From: Streptomyces sp. NBC_01408
GTDB taxonomy: Bacteria > Actinomycetota > Actinomycetes > Streptomycetales > Streptomycetaceae
NCBI RefSeq assembly: GCF_026340255.1
Contig: NZ_JAPEPJ010000001.1
Span: 620,001 to 684,000, forward strand
DNA: 64,000 bases
Reading direction: 5' to 3'
Of this stretch, positions 42,288-50,978 are shown piece by piece (position 1 is the stretch's first letter; every line of letters starts with the position of its first letter). The notes under the pieces are model-generated. The model did not search any database and had not been told where the DNA came from. It saw only the letters and a program-made list of their open reading frames with translations. The translations under genes and the position numbers were made by a program.

Positions 42288-42995
42288 ATGGATGCGGCAC
42301 GGATACGCGGCGGGCGGCGGGCGGCGGTGGTGTTCGGCGGGGCGGTGGCGCTCGCCCTGCCGATGGTGGTGGCCGGGGGCGGCACGGCCCGGGCCGCCTC
42401 CTGCAACCTCACCACCGGCCCGTACCAGCGGCAGGTGGAGCAGTTCCTGGGACGGCCCGCGGACGGGAAGCAGTCGGCGGCCGACTGCACCGCGATCAGG
42501 TCCTTCCAGGCGAGCCACGGGATCACCCCGACCCTGGGCTACGCCGGGCCGCTGACCTGGCAGACCATGAGCACGATGCTGGCCCAGCGTGCGGCCGGCA
42601 CCACCCCCAACCGGGACGGCAACTGCCCCACGAACCGGGGGCGGATCGCCTGCGTCGACCTGACGCGCCAGCTGACCTGGATCCAGGACGGGGCCGCCCT
42701 CAAATACGGGCCGGTCCCGGTGCGCACCGGCAAGGACGGCACCGAGACCCGGACCGGCCTGAAGAAGATCTACTACCGCAGCATCAACCACTGGTCGACG
42801 ATCTACGACGTCGCGATGCCGTACTCCCAGTTCTTCGACGGCGGCATCGCCTTCCACTCCACCACCAAGAGCATGTGGAACCCGCCCGGGTCCGGCGGCT
42901 GCGTGAACATGCGCCCGGCCGACGCCAAGGCCTACTGGAACATGCTCGGCAACGGCGAGGACGTCTACGTGTACGGCCGCAAGCCGGGCACGTAG
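42288..42995 (+). CDS. L,D-transpeptidase with peptidoglycan-binding domain
   Basis: 235 residues exported by a signal peptide (RRAAVVFGGAVALALPMVVA, cleavage near ARA-A). PG_binding_1-like domain about 40-95 (YQRQVEQFLGRPADGKQSAA, IRSFQASHGITPTLGYAGPL). YkuD-type catalytic domain follows, with HSTTKSMWNPPGSGGCVNMR containing the essential His, Ser-Gly-x-Cys and Asn. Makes 3-3 crosslinks in peptidoglycan, abundant in Streptomyces. GGGGGAGG precedes the ATG at 42288. A related protein begins at 63222. Confidence 0.92.
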   Translation: MDAARIRGGRRAAVVFGGAVALALPMVVAGGGTARAASCNLTTGPYQRQVEQFLGRPADGKQSAADCTAIRSFQASHGITPTLGYAGPLTWQTMSTMLAQRAAGTTPNRDGNCPTNRGRIACVDLTRQLTWIQDGAALKYGPVPVRTGKDGTETRTGLKKIYYRSINHWSTIYDVAMPYSQFFDGGIAFHSTTKSMWNPPGSGGCVNMRPADAKAYWNMLGNGEDVYVYGRKPGT

Positions 42996-43083
42996 GAAGG
43001 GGCGCCGTCACTCTTCCGGCTGCCGTTGTCGTACCCCTCCGGTAGTTTCCGGGGTATCGGACCTATCTGGGGGAACGGCAGCC

Positions 43084-44091
43084 ATGAGTGACCTCGCGAC
43101 GACACCGCTGGACCTGGACGCGGCGATGGACCGCTACCGCGTCGAGCTCACCGGCTACTGCTACCGGATGCTCGGCTCCTCCTTCGACGCCGAGGACGCG
43201 GTGCAGGACACCTACATCCGGGCCTGGCGCGCCCACGAGAAGTTCGAGGGCCGCTCCTCGCTGCGCTCGTGGCTGTACCGGATCGCCACCAACGTCTGCC
43301 TGGACCTGCTGAGCGCCGGTAACAAGCGGGCCCGGCCGATGGACCTGACCGCCCCGCAGCACCAGGCCTCCGCGGTACTGAGCGAGCGGCCGGAGGTGAC
43401 CTGGCTGGAGCCGGTGCCGGACGGCAGGGTGCTCCCGCAGACCGCCGACCCGGCGGAGATGGCCCTCGCGAAGGAATCCGTACGGCTGGCGTTCGTGGCG
43501 GCCCTCCAGCACCTGCCGGCGAAGCAGCGGGCCGTGCTCATCCTGCGCGAGGTGCTGGCCTGGAAGGCCGACGAGGTCGCGCAGCTCCTGGAGACCACGG
43601 TGGCCTCGGTGAACAGCGCGCTCCAGCGGGCGCGGGCCACCCTGGCCGGCAGCCGGATCCGCGAGAGCGAGGCCGCCGATCCGCTGGACGCGGACCAGGC
43701 GAAGCTCCTGGAGCAGTACCTCTCCGCCTTCGAGGCGTACGACATCTCCCGGCTGACCACGCTGCTGCACGAGGACGCGGTGCTGTCGATGCCGCCGTTC
43801 GACCTGTGGCTCCAGGGCCAGGCGGACATCGCGGCCTGGCACCTGAACCAGGGCATCGGCTGCAAGGGCTCCCGCCTGGTCCCCACCACGGCGAACGGCC
43901 TGCCGGCCTTCGGCCAGTACCGGCCGGCGCAGTCGGGCAAGGGCCACACGCCGTGGGCCCTCCAGGTCCTGGAGATCTCAGACGGCAAGATCGTCGGGCT
44001 CAATGCCTTCCTGGACACCGACCGCTGGTTCCCCCTCTTCGGCCTCCCCGAGCAGCTCGACGAGACCTACGAGGTCCAGCAGGGCGCGTAG
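43084..44091 (+). CDS. ECF sigma factor with C-terminal SnoaL-like domain
   Basis: 335 residues. Sigma-2 region (LTGYCYRMLGSSFDAEDAVQ, DTYIRAWRAHEKFEGRSSLR, SWLYRIATNVCLDLL), sigma-4 region (AALQHLPAKQRAVLILREVL, then AWKADEVAQLLETTVASVNS), and a SnoaL-like extension (LEQYLSAFEAYDISRLTTLL, HEDAVLSMPPFDLWLQGQAD). This layout is that of SigG/SigJ-type ECF factors, where the extension replaces a separate anti-sigma factor. GGGGGAACGG precedes the ATG. Its 3' 114 bases overlap the converging STAS gene. Confidence 0.92.
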   Translation: MSDLATTPLDLDAAMDRYRVELTGYCYRMLGSSFDAEDAVQDTYIRAWRAHEKFEGRSSLRSWLYRIATNVCLDLLSAGNKRARPMDLTAPQHQASAVLSERPEVTWLEPVPDGRVLPQTADPAEMALAKESVRLAFVAALQHLPAKQRAVLILREVLAWKADEVAQLLETTVASVNSALQRARATLAGSRIRESEAADPLDADQAKLLEQYLSAFEAYDISRLTTLLHEDAVLSMPPFDLWLQGQADIAAWHLNQGIGCKGSRLVPTTANGLPAFGQYRPAQSGKGHTPWALQVLEISDGKIVGLNAFLDTDRWFPLFGLPEQLDETYEVQQGA

Positions 44092-44349
44092 GGGCGGGGA
44101 CGCCCCGGTGACGGTGAGCCCGCCCCGCCCGCGGGCGGTCAGCCGCAGCCGCGCGAGGACCTCCACGGCGGCGAGGTCCGGCGCGGTGACAGCCCCGGCG
44201 TCGCACACCACCGCCGTCGCCCCGGCCTCGTAGAGCCGCGCCATCCGCGCGCACAGCGGGGCGGTGTCCCGGGCGGTCAGGGCGGGTCCGGGCAGCACGA
44301 GTCGTTCGATCTCCACGTGGGGGTGACTCCCCCACCCCCCGGAACTCAT
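43978..44349 (-). CDS. STAS-domain protein (anti-anti-sigma-like), antisense-overlapping the sigma gene
   Basis: 123 residues: IERLVLPGPALTARDTAPLC, AGATAVVCDAGAVTAPDLAA (position of the phosphorylatable Ser in anti-anti-sigma factors is occupied by Thr/Ala here) and VEVLARLRLTARGRGGLTVT. The tail RALLDLVGLVELLGEAEEGE, then VGVQEGIEPDDLAV matches Streptomyces STAS proteins. The last 124 codons' region shares 114 bases with the opposite-strand sigma factor 3' end, yet keeps a protein-like sequence. The start could be ATG 44349 or GTG 44316. Possibly part of the control circuit of the sigma factor. Confidence 0.72.
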   Translation of the reverse strand: MSSGGWGSHPHVEIERLVLPGPALTARDTAPLCARMARLYEAGATAVVCDAGAVTAPDLAAVEVLARLRLTARGRGGLTVTGASPPLRALLDLVGLVELLGEAEEGEPAVGVQEGIEPDDLAV

Positions 44350-44366
44350 CGGCGGGCGGCATCCGC

Positions 44367-44957
44367 CTACGGGCGGGGATAGCCGAAGGTGTCAAGGGTC
44401 AGGTCGAACGGCTCGGGGAGGTGGACGGCCTCTCCGAACTTGCCCGCGTGCAGCAGGCGGTACTTGCCGTCGCTGGGCTCGCCGTACAGGTGGATGGTGG
44501 GGCTGCCCGTCGCGTGCGGGTCGATGAGCAGGTAGAGCGGGATGCCTGCCGCGGCATATCCCTTGAGCTTGGAGACGCGGTCGTTGACGGCGTTCGACCT
44601 CGATGTGATCTCGACGACGAGCTCGGCGGCTGCTGCGGGAGCAAAGTTCTCCCCCGTGGGGATCGCCTCGCTCGGTACGACCACCAGGTCCGGGATGTAA
44701 AGGCCGCTGCGGCTCGGGACGGCCACGTTGAGGGTCTGGTGGATGCCCCAGTCGTCGGGGACCACCGTGTACAGGCGGCGCTGCACCGACTCCGCGATCA
44801 AGTTGTGGTTGTTGACGGGCGGTGGTGCCACGGTGACGATCCCCTCGATGATCTCCACCTTGCAGCCCTCCGGCCAGTCCATCTCCTCCCAGAGGCGGAC
44901 GACCGAATCCCAGTCGTCACCGCTCGGGGGCTGGTGCTCGACTGCGAGTGCGCTCAT
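44367..44957 (-). CDS. Uma2-family (DUF820) putative restriction-endonuclease-fold protein
   Basis: 196 residues. PD-(D/E)xK-type core visible as KVEIIEGIVTVAP, LYIPDLVVVPSEAI (Asp), and AELVVEITSRSNAVNDRVSK (Glu-x-Ser/Thr, Lys further on), then YAAAGIPLYLLIDP. Uma2 proteins are very common in Streptomyces and cyanobacteria; despite the nuclease fold their role is unknown. No methylase or defence genes are adjacent. Start ATG 44957. Confidence 0.87.
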   Translation of the reverse strand: MSALAVEHQPPSGDDWDSVVRLWEEMDWPEGCKVEIIEGIVTVAPPPVNNHNLIAESVQRRLYTVVPDDWGIHQTLNVAVPSRSGLYIPDLVVVPSEAIPTGENFAPAAAAELVVEITSRSNAVNDRVSKLKGYAAAGIPLYLLIDPHATGSPTIHLYGEPSDGKYRLLHAGKFGEAVHLPEPFDLTLDTFGYPRP

Positions 44958-44996
44958 GGTGTGCTCCTATCAGTTCGTCACCGATCCCAGCATGCA

Positions 44997-45030
44997 GAAC
45001 GGGACCGGTGGTCGTCCACCGATCCCGTTC
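44997..45030. terminator. Terminator between deoA and the Uma2 gene
   Basis: Arms GAACGGGACCGGTGG (44997-45011) and CCACCGATCCCGTTC (45016-45030) pair with one mismatch around a four-base loop, just after the deoA stop. Confidence 0.82.
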
Positions 45031-45051
45031 AGCCGCACGAGTGAGTCCAGG

Positions 45052-46329
45052 TCAGGCGATGCGGTCCAGCACGATCGGCGAAGCCGTGAAGGCCGTGCCG
45101 GCCGGGGCGACGTCGTACGAGCCCTCCAGGGAGGCGAGGGCGTACTCGAACTTCTCCGGGGTGTCCGTGTGCAGGGTCATCAGCGGCTGGCCCGCGGTCA
45201 CCGTGTCGCCCGGCTTCGCGTGCAGCTCGATGCCCGCGCCCGCCTGGACCGGGTCCTCCTTGCGGGCGCGGCCCGCGCCGAGGCGCCAGGCGCCGACGCC
45301 GACCGCGTACGCGTCGAGGCGGGTCAGGACCCCCGAGGCGGAGGCGGTGACCACGTGCTGCTCGCGCGCGACCGGGAGCGCCGCGTCCGGGTCGCCGCCC
45401 TGGGCCGCGATCATCCGGCGCCAGACGTCCATGGCCGAACCGTCCGCCAGGGCCTTCGCCGGGTCCGCGTCCTTGATGCCCGCCGCGTCCAGCATCTCCC
45501 GGGCCAGGGCCAGGGTCAGTTCGACGACGTCCGAGGGGCCGCCGCCGGCCAGGACCTCGACGGACTCGCGGATCTCCAGCGCGTTGCCCGCGGTGAGGCC
45601 GAGCGGGGTGGACATGTCGGTGAGCAGCGCGACGGTCTTGACGCCCGAGTCGGTGCCGAGGCCCACCATGGTCCGCGCCAGCTCGCGCGCGTCCTCGATG
45701 TTCTTCATGAAGGCGCCGGTGCCGACCTTGACGTCCAGCACCAGGGAGCCCGTGCCCTCGGCGATCTTCTTCGACATGATCGAGGAGGCGATCAGCGGGA
45801 TGGCCTCGACCGTGCCCGTCACGTCGCGCAGCGCGTACAGCTTCTTGTCCGCCGGGGCCAGGCCGTCGCCCGCGGCGCAGATGACCGCGCCGGTGGTGTC
45901 CAGGACGTGCAGCATCTCCTCGTTGGAGAGCAGGGCGCGCCAGCCGGGGATGGACTCCAGCTTGTCGAGGGTGCCGCCGGTGTGGCCCAGTCCGCGGCCC
46001 GACAGCTGCGGTACGGCCGCGCCGCACGCGGCGACGAGCGGGGCCAGCGGGAGGGTGATCTTGTCGCCGACGCCGCCGGTGGAGTGCTTGTCGGCGGTCG
46101 GGCGGGAGAGGGAGTCGAAGTTCATGCGCTCGCCGGACGCGATCATCGCGGCGGTCCACCGGGCGATCTCGGCCCGGTTCATGCCGTTCAGCAGGATGGC
46201 CATCGCCAGCGCCGACATCTGCTCGTCGGCGACGACACCGCGCGTGTAAGCGTCGATGACCCAGTCGATCTGCTCGGGGCTCAGCTCGCCGCGGTCCCGC
46301 TTGGTCCGGATGACGGAGATGACGTCCAT
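45052..46329 (-). CDS. deoA: Thymidine phosphorylase
   Basis: Phosphorolysis of thymidine/deoxyuridine to base and deoxyribose 1-phosphate. 425 residues. Visible: DVISVIRTKRDRGELSPEQI at the start, KHSTGGVGDKITLPLAPLVA near 80-100 (phosphate-binding, family signature), LGHTGGTLDKLESIPG near 115-130, SSIMSKKIAEGTGSLVLDVK near 185-205, and GTGAFMKN. The C-terminal PYNP domain runs from about 340. AAGGAAG lies 6 bases before the ATG. A one-mismatch copy of the nucleoside operator lies 13 bases upstream, and a terminator separates it from cdd, so it probably has its own promoter. Confidence 0.95.
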   Translation of the reverse strand: MDVISVIRTKRDRGELSPEQIDWVIDAYTRGVVADEQMSALAMAILLNGMNRAEIARWTAAMIASGERMNFDSLSRPTADKHSTGGVGDKITLPLAPLVAACGAAVPQLSGRGLGHTGGTLDKLESIPGWRALLSNEEMLHVLDTTGAVICAAGDGLAPADKKLYALRDVTGTVEAIPLIASSIMSKKIAEGTGSLVLDVKVGTGAFMKNIEDARELARTMVGLGTDSGVKTVALLTDMSTPLGLTAGNALEIRESVEVLAGGGPSDVVELTLALAREMLDAAGIKDADPAKALADGSAMDVWRRMIAAQGGDPDAALPVAREQHVVTASASGVLTRLDAYAVGVGAWRLGAGRARKEDPVQAGAGIELHAKPGDTVTAGQPLMTLHTDTPEKFEYALASLEGSYDVAPAGTAFTASPIVLDRIA

Positions 46330-46342
46330 GAGGTGCTTCCTT

Positions 46343-46354
46343 CTACGCGCATAG
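46343..46354. promoter_or_regulatory. Operator-like site upstream of deoA (one mismatch)
   Basis: CTACGCGCATAG on the plus strand, 11 of 12 matches to the palindrome CTACGCGCGTAG, 13 bases before the deoA ATG and after the cdd terminator. Confidence 0.7.
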
Positions 46355-46375
46355 AGAGAGGGGTTGGGGAGAAGA

Positions 46376-46413
46376 CGACGGCCCTCCGCCCGGCAGGGGG
46401 CGAAGGGCCGTCG
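46376..46413 (-). terminator. Hairpin between cdd and deoA
   Basis: Arms CGACGGCCCTCCGCCC (46376-46391) and GGGCGAAGGGCCGTCG (46398-46413) with one mismatch and a six-base loop, directly after the cdd stop. Probable terminator of the transporter-cdd transcript. Confidence 0.8.
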
Positions 46414-46419
46414 GCACGG

Positions 46420-46827
46420 CTATCTCAGGTGGTCGGGCCCGAAGGCCTGCGGCAGCATGGCCGCCAGCGGAAGGATCCCGTCCGGGGTCTCCACCAGCAG
46501 TTCCGGCCCGCCGAACTCGAACAGCAGCTGGCGGCAGCGCCCGCAGGGGACGAGGATCTCGCCCTTGCCGTCCACGCACGTGAAGTGCGTGAGCCGGCCG
46601 CCGCCCGTGGCCTGGAGCGAGGAGACCATCCCGCACTCCGCGCACAGGCCCAGCCCGTAGCTTGCGTTCTCGACGTTGCAGCCGGTCACGACGCGCCCGT
46701 CGTCCACGAGGGCGGCGACCCCGACCGGGAAGCCCGAGTACGGCGCGTACGCGTGGGACATGGCGTCCCGGGCCGCCGTACGCAGGGCTTCCCAGTCCAC
46801 GGCCGGAACCGGTACCGGGCTCGTCAC
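46420..46827 (-). CDS. cdd: Cytidine deaminase
   Basis: Zinc enzyme converting (deoxy)cytidine to (deoxy)uridine. 135 residues. Zinc ligands and catalytic Glu: GLCAECGMVSSL (Cys-x-Glu type HAE variant) near 67-78 and LVPCGRCRQLLFEFG near 102-116 (PCxxC). SHAYAPYSGFPVGVAALVDD precedes, with the substrate-binding Asn in VTGCNVENASYG. The GTG at 46827 overlaps the stop of the upstream permease gene by four bases. It is the last gene of the importer operon. Confidence 0.94.
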   Translation of the reverse strand: MTSPVPVPAVDWEALRTAARDAMSHAYAPYSGFPVGVAALVDDGRVVTGCNVENASYGLGLCAECGMVSSLQATGGGRLTHFTCVDGKGEILVPCGRCRQLLFEFGGPELLVETPDGILPLAAMLPQAFGPDHLR

Positions 46828-48089
46828 TTGCCCTGGCCCTTGCGGTACGGCATGCCGTCCGCCTTGGGCATCCGCAGGCGCTGCGCCGACAGGGCGAGCA
46901 CGAGCAGGGTGGTGACGTACGGGGCCGCGTCCACGAACTGGCTCGGCACCTGGTCGGTGAACACGTACCAGAGGAACAGCAGGGCGGCGCAGGCCGCCGA
47001 GATGCCCGCCTGGAGGTACTTCTTCTTGTACAGCTGCCAGACGCAGACGAGCACCAGCAGGATCGCGATCAGCAGCAGCATGGCGTGGACGTTGGTGGCG
47101 CCACCGCGCAGCTTGAGGCTGTCGATGAAGCCGAACAGGCCCGCGCCGAGCGCCATGCCGCCCGGCATCCAGTTACCGAAGATCATCGCGGCGAGGCCGA
47201 TGTAGCCGCGGCCGCCGGTCTGGCCCTCCTGGTAGATCGGGCTGGCGACCTCGGACAGGTACACGCCGCCGAGGCCCGCCAGGGCGCCCGAGACGACCAC
47301 GGCGATGTACTTGTACTTGTAGACGTTGACGCCGAGGGACTCGGCGGCGATCGGGTTCTCACCGCAGGAGCGCAGGCGCAGACCGAAGGTGGTGCGCCAC
47401 AGCACCCACCAGGTGCCCGGGATCAGCAGCAGGGCGACGACGGTCAGCAGCGACAGCTCGGTGACCAGGCCGCCGATGACGCCGGCCAGGTCCGAGACGA
47501 AGAACCAGTGCTTGCCCTGAAGGTCGGACATCCAGTCGGACAACCCTGGCACGGTGATCTTGTAGATCGGTTCGACCTGCGGCGACTGCTTGGAGGAGCC
47601 GCCCGGGGCCTCGGCGAACGTGAAGTTCGACAGGTACTGGGTGAAGCCCAGCGCCAGGATGTTGATGGCCACACCGGAGACGATGTGGTTGACGTTGAAG
47701 GTCACGGTGATGATCGCGTGCAGCAGGCCGCCGACGGCGCCGCCCGCGATGCCGACGAGCACGCCGGTCCACGGACCCCACTGGTAGCCGGCCCAGGCAC
47801 CGAACCAGGTGCCGAGGATCATCATGCCTTCGAGGCCGATGTTGACGACGCCCGCGCGCTCGGCCCACAGGCCGCCGAGACCGGCGAGGCCGATCGGCAC
47901 GGCGAGCGAGAGGGCGCCGGAGACCTGGCCGACCGAGGTCAGGTCGTTGGCGCCGCTGATCAGGCGGACCAGCGAGACCAGCGCGAGACCGCCCGCGATG
48001 ATCAGCAGGATCCAGGGCAGGGTGAGCTTCTTGCGGCCGCCGGACTTCTTCGGGGCGGCGGCCGTCGCGGAGACAGTGCTGGTGCTCAC
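46824..48089 (-). CDS. Nucleoside-type ABC transporter permease (second)
   Basis: 421 residues, about ten TM helices, of the BPD_transp_2 (YufQ/NupQ) family that imports nucleosides. The family loop is seen as LVSLVRLISGANDLTSVGQV, then VPIGLAGLGGLWAERAGVVN and IGLEGMMILGTWFGAWAGY (GxxAERAGVxNIGLEG signature). Also LRSCGENPIAAESLGVNVYK, the coupling region that meets the ATPase. The GTG at 48089 overlaps the preceding permease stop by four bases. The C-terminal end is basic (LRMPKADGMPYRKGQGK). Confidence 0.92.
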   Translation of the reverse strand: MSTSTVSATAAAPKKSGGRKKLTLPWILLIIAGGLALVSLVRLISGANDLTSVGQVSGALSLAVPIGLAGLGGLWAERAGVVNIGLEGMMILGTWFGAWAGYQWGPWTGVLVGIAGGAVGGLLHAIITVTFNVNHIVSGVAINILALGFTQYLSNFTFAEAPGGSSKQSPQVEPIYKITVPGLSDWMSDLQGKHWFFVSDLAGVIGGLVTELSLLTVVALLLIPGTWWVLWRTTFGLRLRSCGENPIAAESLGVNVYKYKYIAVVVSGALAGLGGVYLSEVASPIYQEGQTGGRGYIGLAAMIFGNWMPGGMALGAGLFGFIDSLKLRGGATNVHAMLLLIAILLVLVCVWQLYKKKYLQAGISAACAALLFLWYVFTDQVPSQFVDAAPYVTTLLVLALSAQRLRMPKADGMPYRKGQGK

Positions 48090-49201
48090 GCCGCGACCTC
48101 CTTGTCGGTCTTGATGGCGTGCCCGGCGGCGAGCTCCTCGCCGACCTTCTGCTGCTGGCGCCGGATGCCGTAACGGCGGACGAGTTCGTACGAGACGACG
48201 ACCGCGATCACGATCAGGCCCTTCATGATCGTGCCGATCTCCTTCGCGTACCCCTCCTGGTCGAGCGAGGCCGAGGCCTTGTCGATGAAGGCCATCAGGA
48301 GCGCGGCGAAGAAGATGCCGATCGGGCTGTTGCGGCCGAGGAGCGCGATGGTGATGCCGGTGAAGCCGACACCGACCGGGAAGGCCAGGTTGTAGGTGTG
48401 CGTCTCGCCCAGCAGCTGCGGCATGCCGGCGAGACCGGCGACCGCGCCGGAGATGAGCATCGCGGTGATGATCATCTTCTTGGAGTCGACGCCCGAGGCC
48501 TGGGCGGCGGACTCACTGGCGCCGGTGGCGCGCAGGTCGAAGCCGAACCGGGTGCGGTTGAGCGTGAACCAGTAGACGATGCCGAGGGCGAAGGCCACGA
48601 AGGTGAAGCCGTAGATCTCCAGCCCGTCACCGATGGCCACGGACGGGAACCAGCCCGACTCGGCGATGTCGCCGGTCGTCAGGTCGTTGGAGCCCTCGAT
48701 CTGGACGCCGAGGTTCTTCGTCAGGATCAGCCAGGCGATCAGGCTGGTCGCGATGGCGTTCAGCATGATCGTGGAGACGACCTCGCTCACCCCGCGCTTG
48801 GCCTTGAGGACACCGGCGATGCCGGACCAGAAGGCGCCGACGAACATCGCCACGAGGATGATCAGCAGCAGGTGCAGCGGGCCCGGCAGGGTCACGGCCG
48901 CACCGACCACGGCGGAGATCATCGCCGCGAGGCGGTACTGGCCGTCGACGCCGATGTTGAAGAGGTTCATCCGGAAGCCGATGGCCACGGCCAGGGCCGC
49001 CAGGTAGTACGTGCCGGCCTGGTTCACGATGAGGACCTGGACGTCCTCGTAGCCGGCGTTCTCCACCATCAGGCGCAGCGGCTCGATCGGGTCGATGCCC
49101 GTCGCGGCCAGTACGACCACCGTCAGCAGGAAGGCGCTGACCAGCGCGAGCACGGGCCCGGCCAGGCCGAGGAGCAGCCGGTCCTTGTCGATTTTCTTCA
49201 T
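48086..49201 (-). CDS. Nucleoside-type ABC transporter permease (first)
   Basis: 371 residues, about ten TM helices, BPD_transp_2 family (YufP/NupP-like). Signature YYLAALAVAIGFRMNLFNIG followed by VDGQYRLAAM, then FWSGIAGVLKAKRGVSEVVS and the coupling loop FGFDLRATGASESAAQASGV. ATG 49201 overlaps the stop of the ATPase gene (ATGA at 49198-49201); a longer upstream frame is only the shadow of the ATPase gene. Forms the membrane channel with the second permease. Confidence 0.93.
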   Translation of the reverse strand: MKKIDKDRLLLGLAGPVLALVSAFLLTVVVLAATGIDPIEPLRLMVENAGYEDVQVLIVNQAGTYYLAALAVAIGFRMNLFNIGVDGQYRLAAMISAVVGAAVTLPGPLHLLLIILVAMFVGAFWSGIAGVLKAKRGVSEVVSTIMLNAIATSLIAWLILTKNLGVQIEGSNDLTTGDIAESGWFPSVAIGDGLEIYGFTFVAFALGIVYWFTLNRTRFGFDLRATGASESAAQASGVDSKKMIITAMLISGAVAGLAGMPQLLGETHTYNLAFPVGVGFTGITIALLGRNSPIGIFFAALLMAFIDKASASLDQEGYAKEIGTIMKGLIVIAVVVSYELVRRYGIRRQQQKVGEELAAGHAIKTDKEVAA

Positions 49202-50865
49202 CGGGCCTCGTCCTCCGTGGAGCCGGTACCCGCGTCGGTACCGTCGGCGGAGTGGTTGTCGGTTGCTTCCAGGTGCCCGGAGGCGGCGCCCGTCATGGCG
49301 GTGCCGAGTTCCTCGGGGGTGACGGTCGCGGGGTCGGCGTCCGCGACCAGGCGGCCGCGGTAGATGACGCGCAGGGTGTCGGACAGGCCGATGAGCTCGT
49401 CCAGGTCGGCGGAGATCAGGAGCACGGCCAGGCCCTCGTGGCGGGCCTCGCGGATCGCGTCCCAGATCTGCGCCTGCGCGCCGACGTCCACGCCACGGGT
49501 GGGGTGGGCGGCGATCAGGAACTTCGGGTTGTGGCTCATCTCGCGGCCGACGATCAGCTTCTGCTGGTTGCCGCCGGAGAGCGAGGCGGCGGTGACCTCG
49601 ATGCCGGGGGTGCGGACGTCGTACTCGCGCACGATCCGCTCGGTGTCCTTGCGGGCGGCCTTCGGGTCGAGGATGCCGCGCTTGGAGTTGGGGGACTCGG
49701 TGACGTGGCCGAGGATGCGGTTCTCCCACAGCGGGGACTCCAGCAGCAGGCCGTGGCGGTGGCGGTCCTCGGGGATGTACCCGATGCCCCCCTCGCGGCG
49801 CTTGCGCACCGGGGCCTTGGTGATGTCCAGGCCGTCCAGCGAGATCACGCCCGCGTCGGCGGAGCTCATGCCCATCAGGGCTTCGATCAGCTCGGTCTGG
49901 CCGTTGCCCTCGACACCGGCGATGCCGAGGACCTCGCCCTTGTGGATGGTGAAGGTGACGTCGTCCAGCAGGAGGCGGCCGACCGCGACGTGCTCGTGGA
50001 TGGAGGAGTCTTCCGGGGCCGCGGGCAGCAGGCTCTCCGGCTCGGTGGTGACGACGCCCTCGGCGACGACGGTCAGACCCTCCACCTTCAGCATCGGCAC
50101 GTTGGTGACGGTCGACTCGCGGGTCTCCGGCGAGGGCAGCTCCGCGCCGACCATCAGCTCCGCGAGCTGCTTGGTGGTGGCGGTCTTCGGGTCGGCGGTG
50201 CCGACCGTGGTGCCGCGCCGGATGACGGTGATGTCGTCGGCGACCTTCAGTACCTCGCCCAGCTTGTGCGAGATGAAGATGACGGTCAGGCCCTCGGACT
50301 TGAGCTCGCGCAGGTTGTCGAAGAGGGCGTCCACCTCCTGCGGCACGAGCACGGCGGTCGGCTCGTCGAGGATGAGGATCTTCGCACCGCGGTAAAGGAC
50401 CTTGAGGATCTCCACGCGCTGGCGGTCGGCGACACCGAGGTCCTCGACGAGCGCGTCGGGGCGAACCCCGAGGCCGTAGGCGTCGGAGATCTCCTTGATC
50501 TTCCTACGGGCCTTGGCGCCGATGCCGTGGAGCTTCTCGCCGCCGAGAACCACGTTCTCCAGGACGGTGAGGTTGTCGGCCAGCATGAAGTGCTGGTGCA
50601 CCATGCCGATGCCGCGGGCGATGGCGTCGCCGGGGCTGGTGAAGGAAACCTGCTCCCCGTCGATGGCGATGGTGCCCTCGTCCGGCTTCTGCATGCCGTA
50701 GAGGATCTTCATCAGGGTCGACTTGCCGGCGCCGTTCTCGCCGATCAGAGCATGGACCGTGCCCTTGCGGACGGTGATCGCGATGTCTTTGTTGGCGACG
50801 ACGCCGGGGAAGCGCTTGGTGATGCCGTGCAGTTCTACGGCGGGGGGCGGGCTGGACGCGTTGAT
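49198..50865 (-). CDS. Nucleoside-type ABC transporter ATP-binding protein (apparent ATC start)
   Basis: Two fused ABC domains, about 555 residues. First domain: Walker A GENGAGKSTLMKILYG, Q loop, signature ADRQRVEILKVLYRG, Walker B ILILDEPTAVLVPQEVD. Second domain: degenerate Walker A GVEGNGQTELIEALMG, signature SLSGGNQQKLIVGREM, and FLIAAHPTRGVDVGAQAQ in the Walker B region. This layout is typical of sugar and nucleoside importers of the YufO type. No ATG, GTG or TTG exists in frame between the conserved N-terminus (NASSPPPAVELHGITKRF) and the operator. An AAGGAG lies 8 bases before an in-frame ATC at 50865, so that codon, or CTG further upstream, may be used. Confidence 0.9.
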   Translation of the reverse strand: MNASSPPPAVELHGITKRFPGVVANKDIAITVRKGTVHALIGENGAGKSTLMKILYGMQKPDEGTIAIDGEQVSFTSPGDAIARGIGMVHQHFMLADNLTVLENVVLGGEKLHGIGAKARRKIKEISDAYGLGVRPDALVEDLGVADRQRVEILKVLYRGAKILILDEPTAVLVPQEVDALFDNLRELKSEGLTVIFISHKLGEVLKVADDITVIRRGTTVGTADPKTATTKQLAELMVGAELPSPETRESTVTNVPMLKVEGLTVVAEGVVTTEPESLLPAAPEDSSIHEHVAVGRLLLDDVTFTIHKGEVLGIAGVEGNGQTELIEALMGMSSADAGVISLDGLDITKAPVRKRREGGIGYIPEDRHRHGLLLESPLWENRILGHVTESPNSKRGILDPKAARKDTERIVREYDVRTPGIEVTAASLSGGNQQKLIVGREMSHNPKFLIAAHPTRGVDVGAQAQIWDAIREARHEGLAVLLISADLDELIGLSDTLRVIYRGRLVADADPATVTPEELGTAMTGAASGHLEATDNHSADGTDAGTGSTEDEAR

Positions 50866-50966
50866 GACGCACTCTCCTTGGCGCGGAAGGAGTTGGAGGC
50901 AGGGCGGGGACAGGGATCGGCCGGGCGGGTGGGCGGGAGGAGGACGGTATCGCGTCCACCCTGCCT

Positions 50967-50978
50967 CTACGCGCGTAG
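50967..50978. promoter_or_regulatory. Operator palindrome CTACGCGCGTAG upstream of the nucleoside transporter operon
   Basis: Perfect palindrome about 100 bases before the ATPase coding region. On the minus strand it lies between TCGACA and CAGGGT (18-base spacer), resembling the deoC layout. Identical sites precede pnp, deoC and add. Confidence 0.82.

Noticed and set aside
44728..47205. 825-codon plus-strand frame over deoA, cdd and a permease
   Set aside because: Spans several real genes on the other strand and has no recognisable domain.
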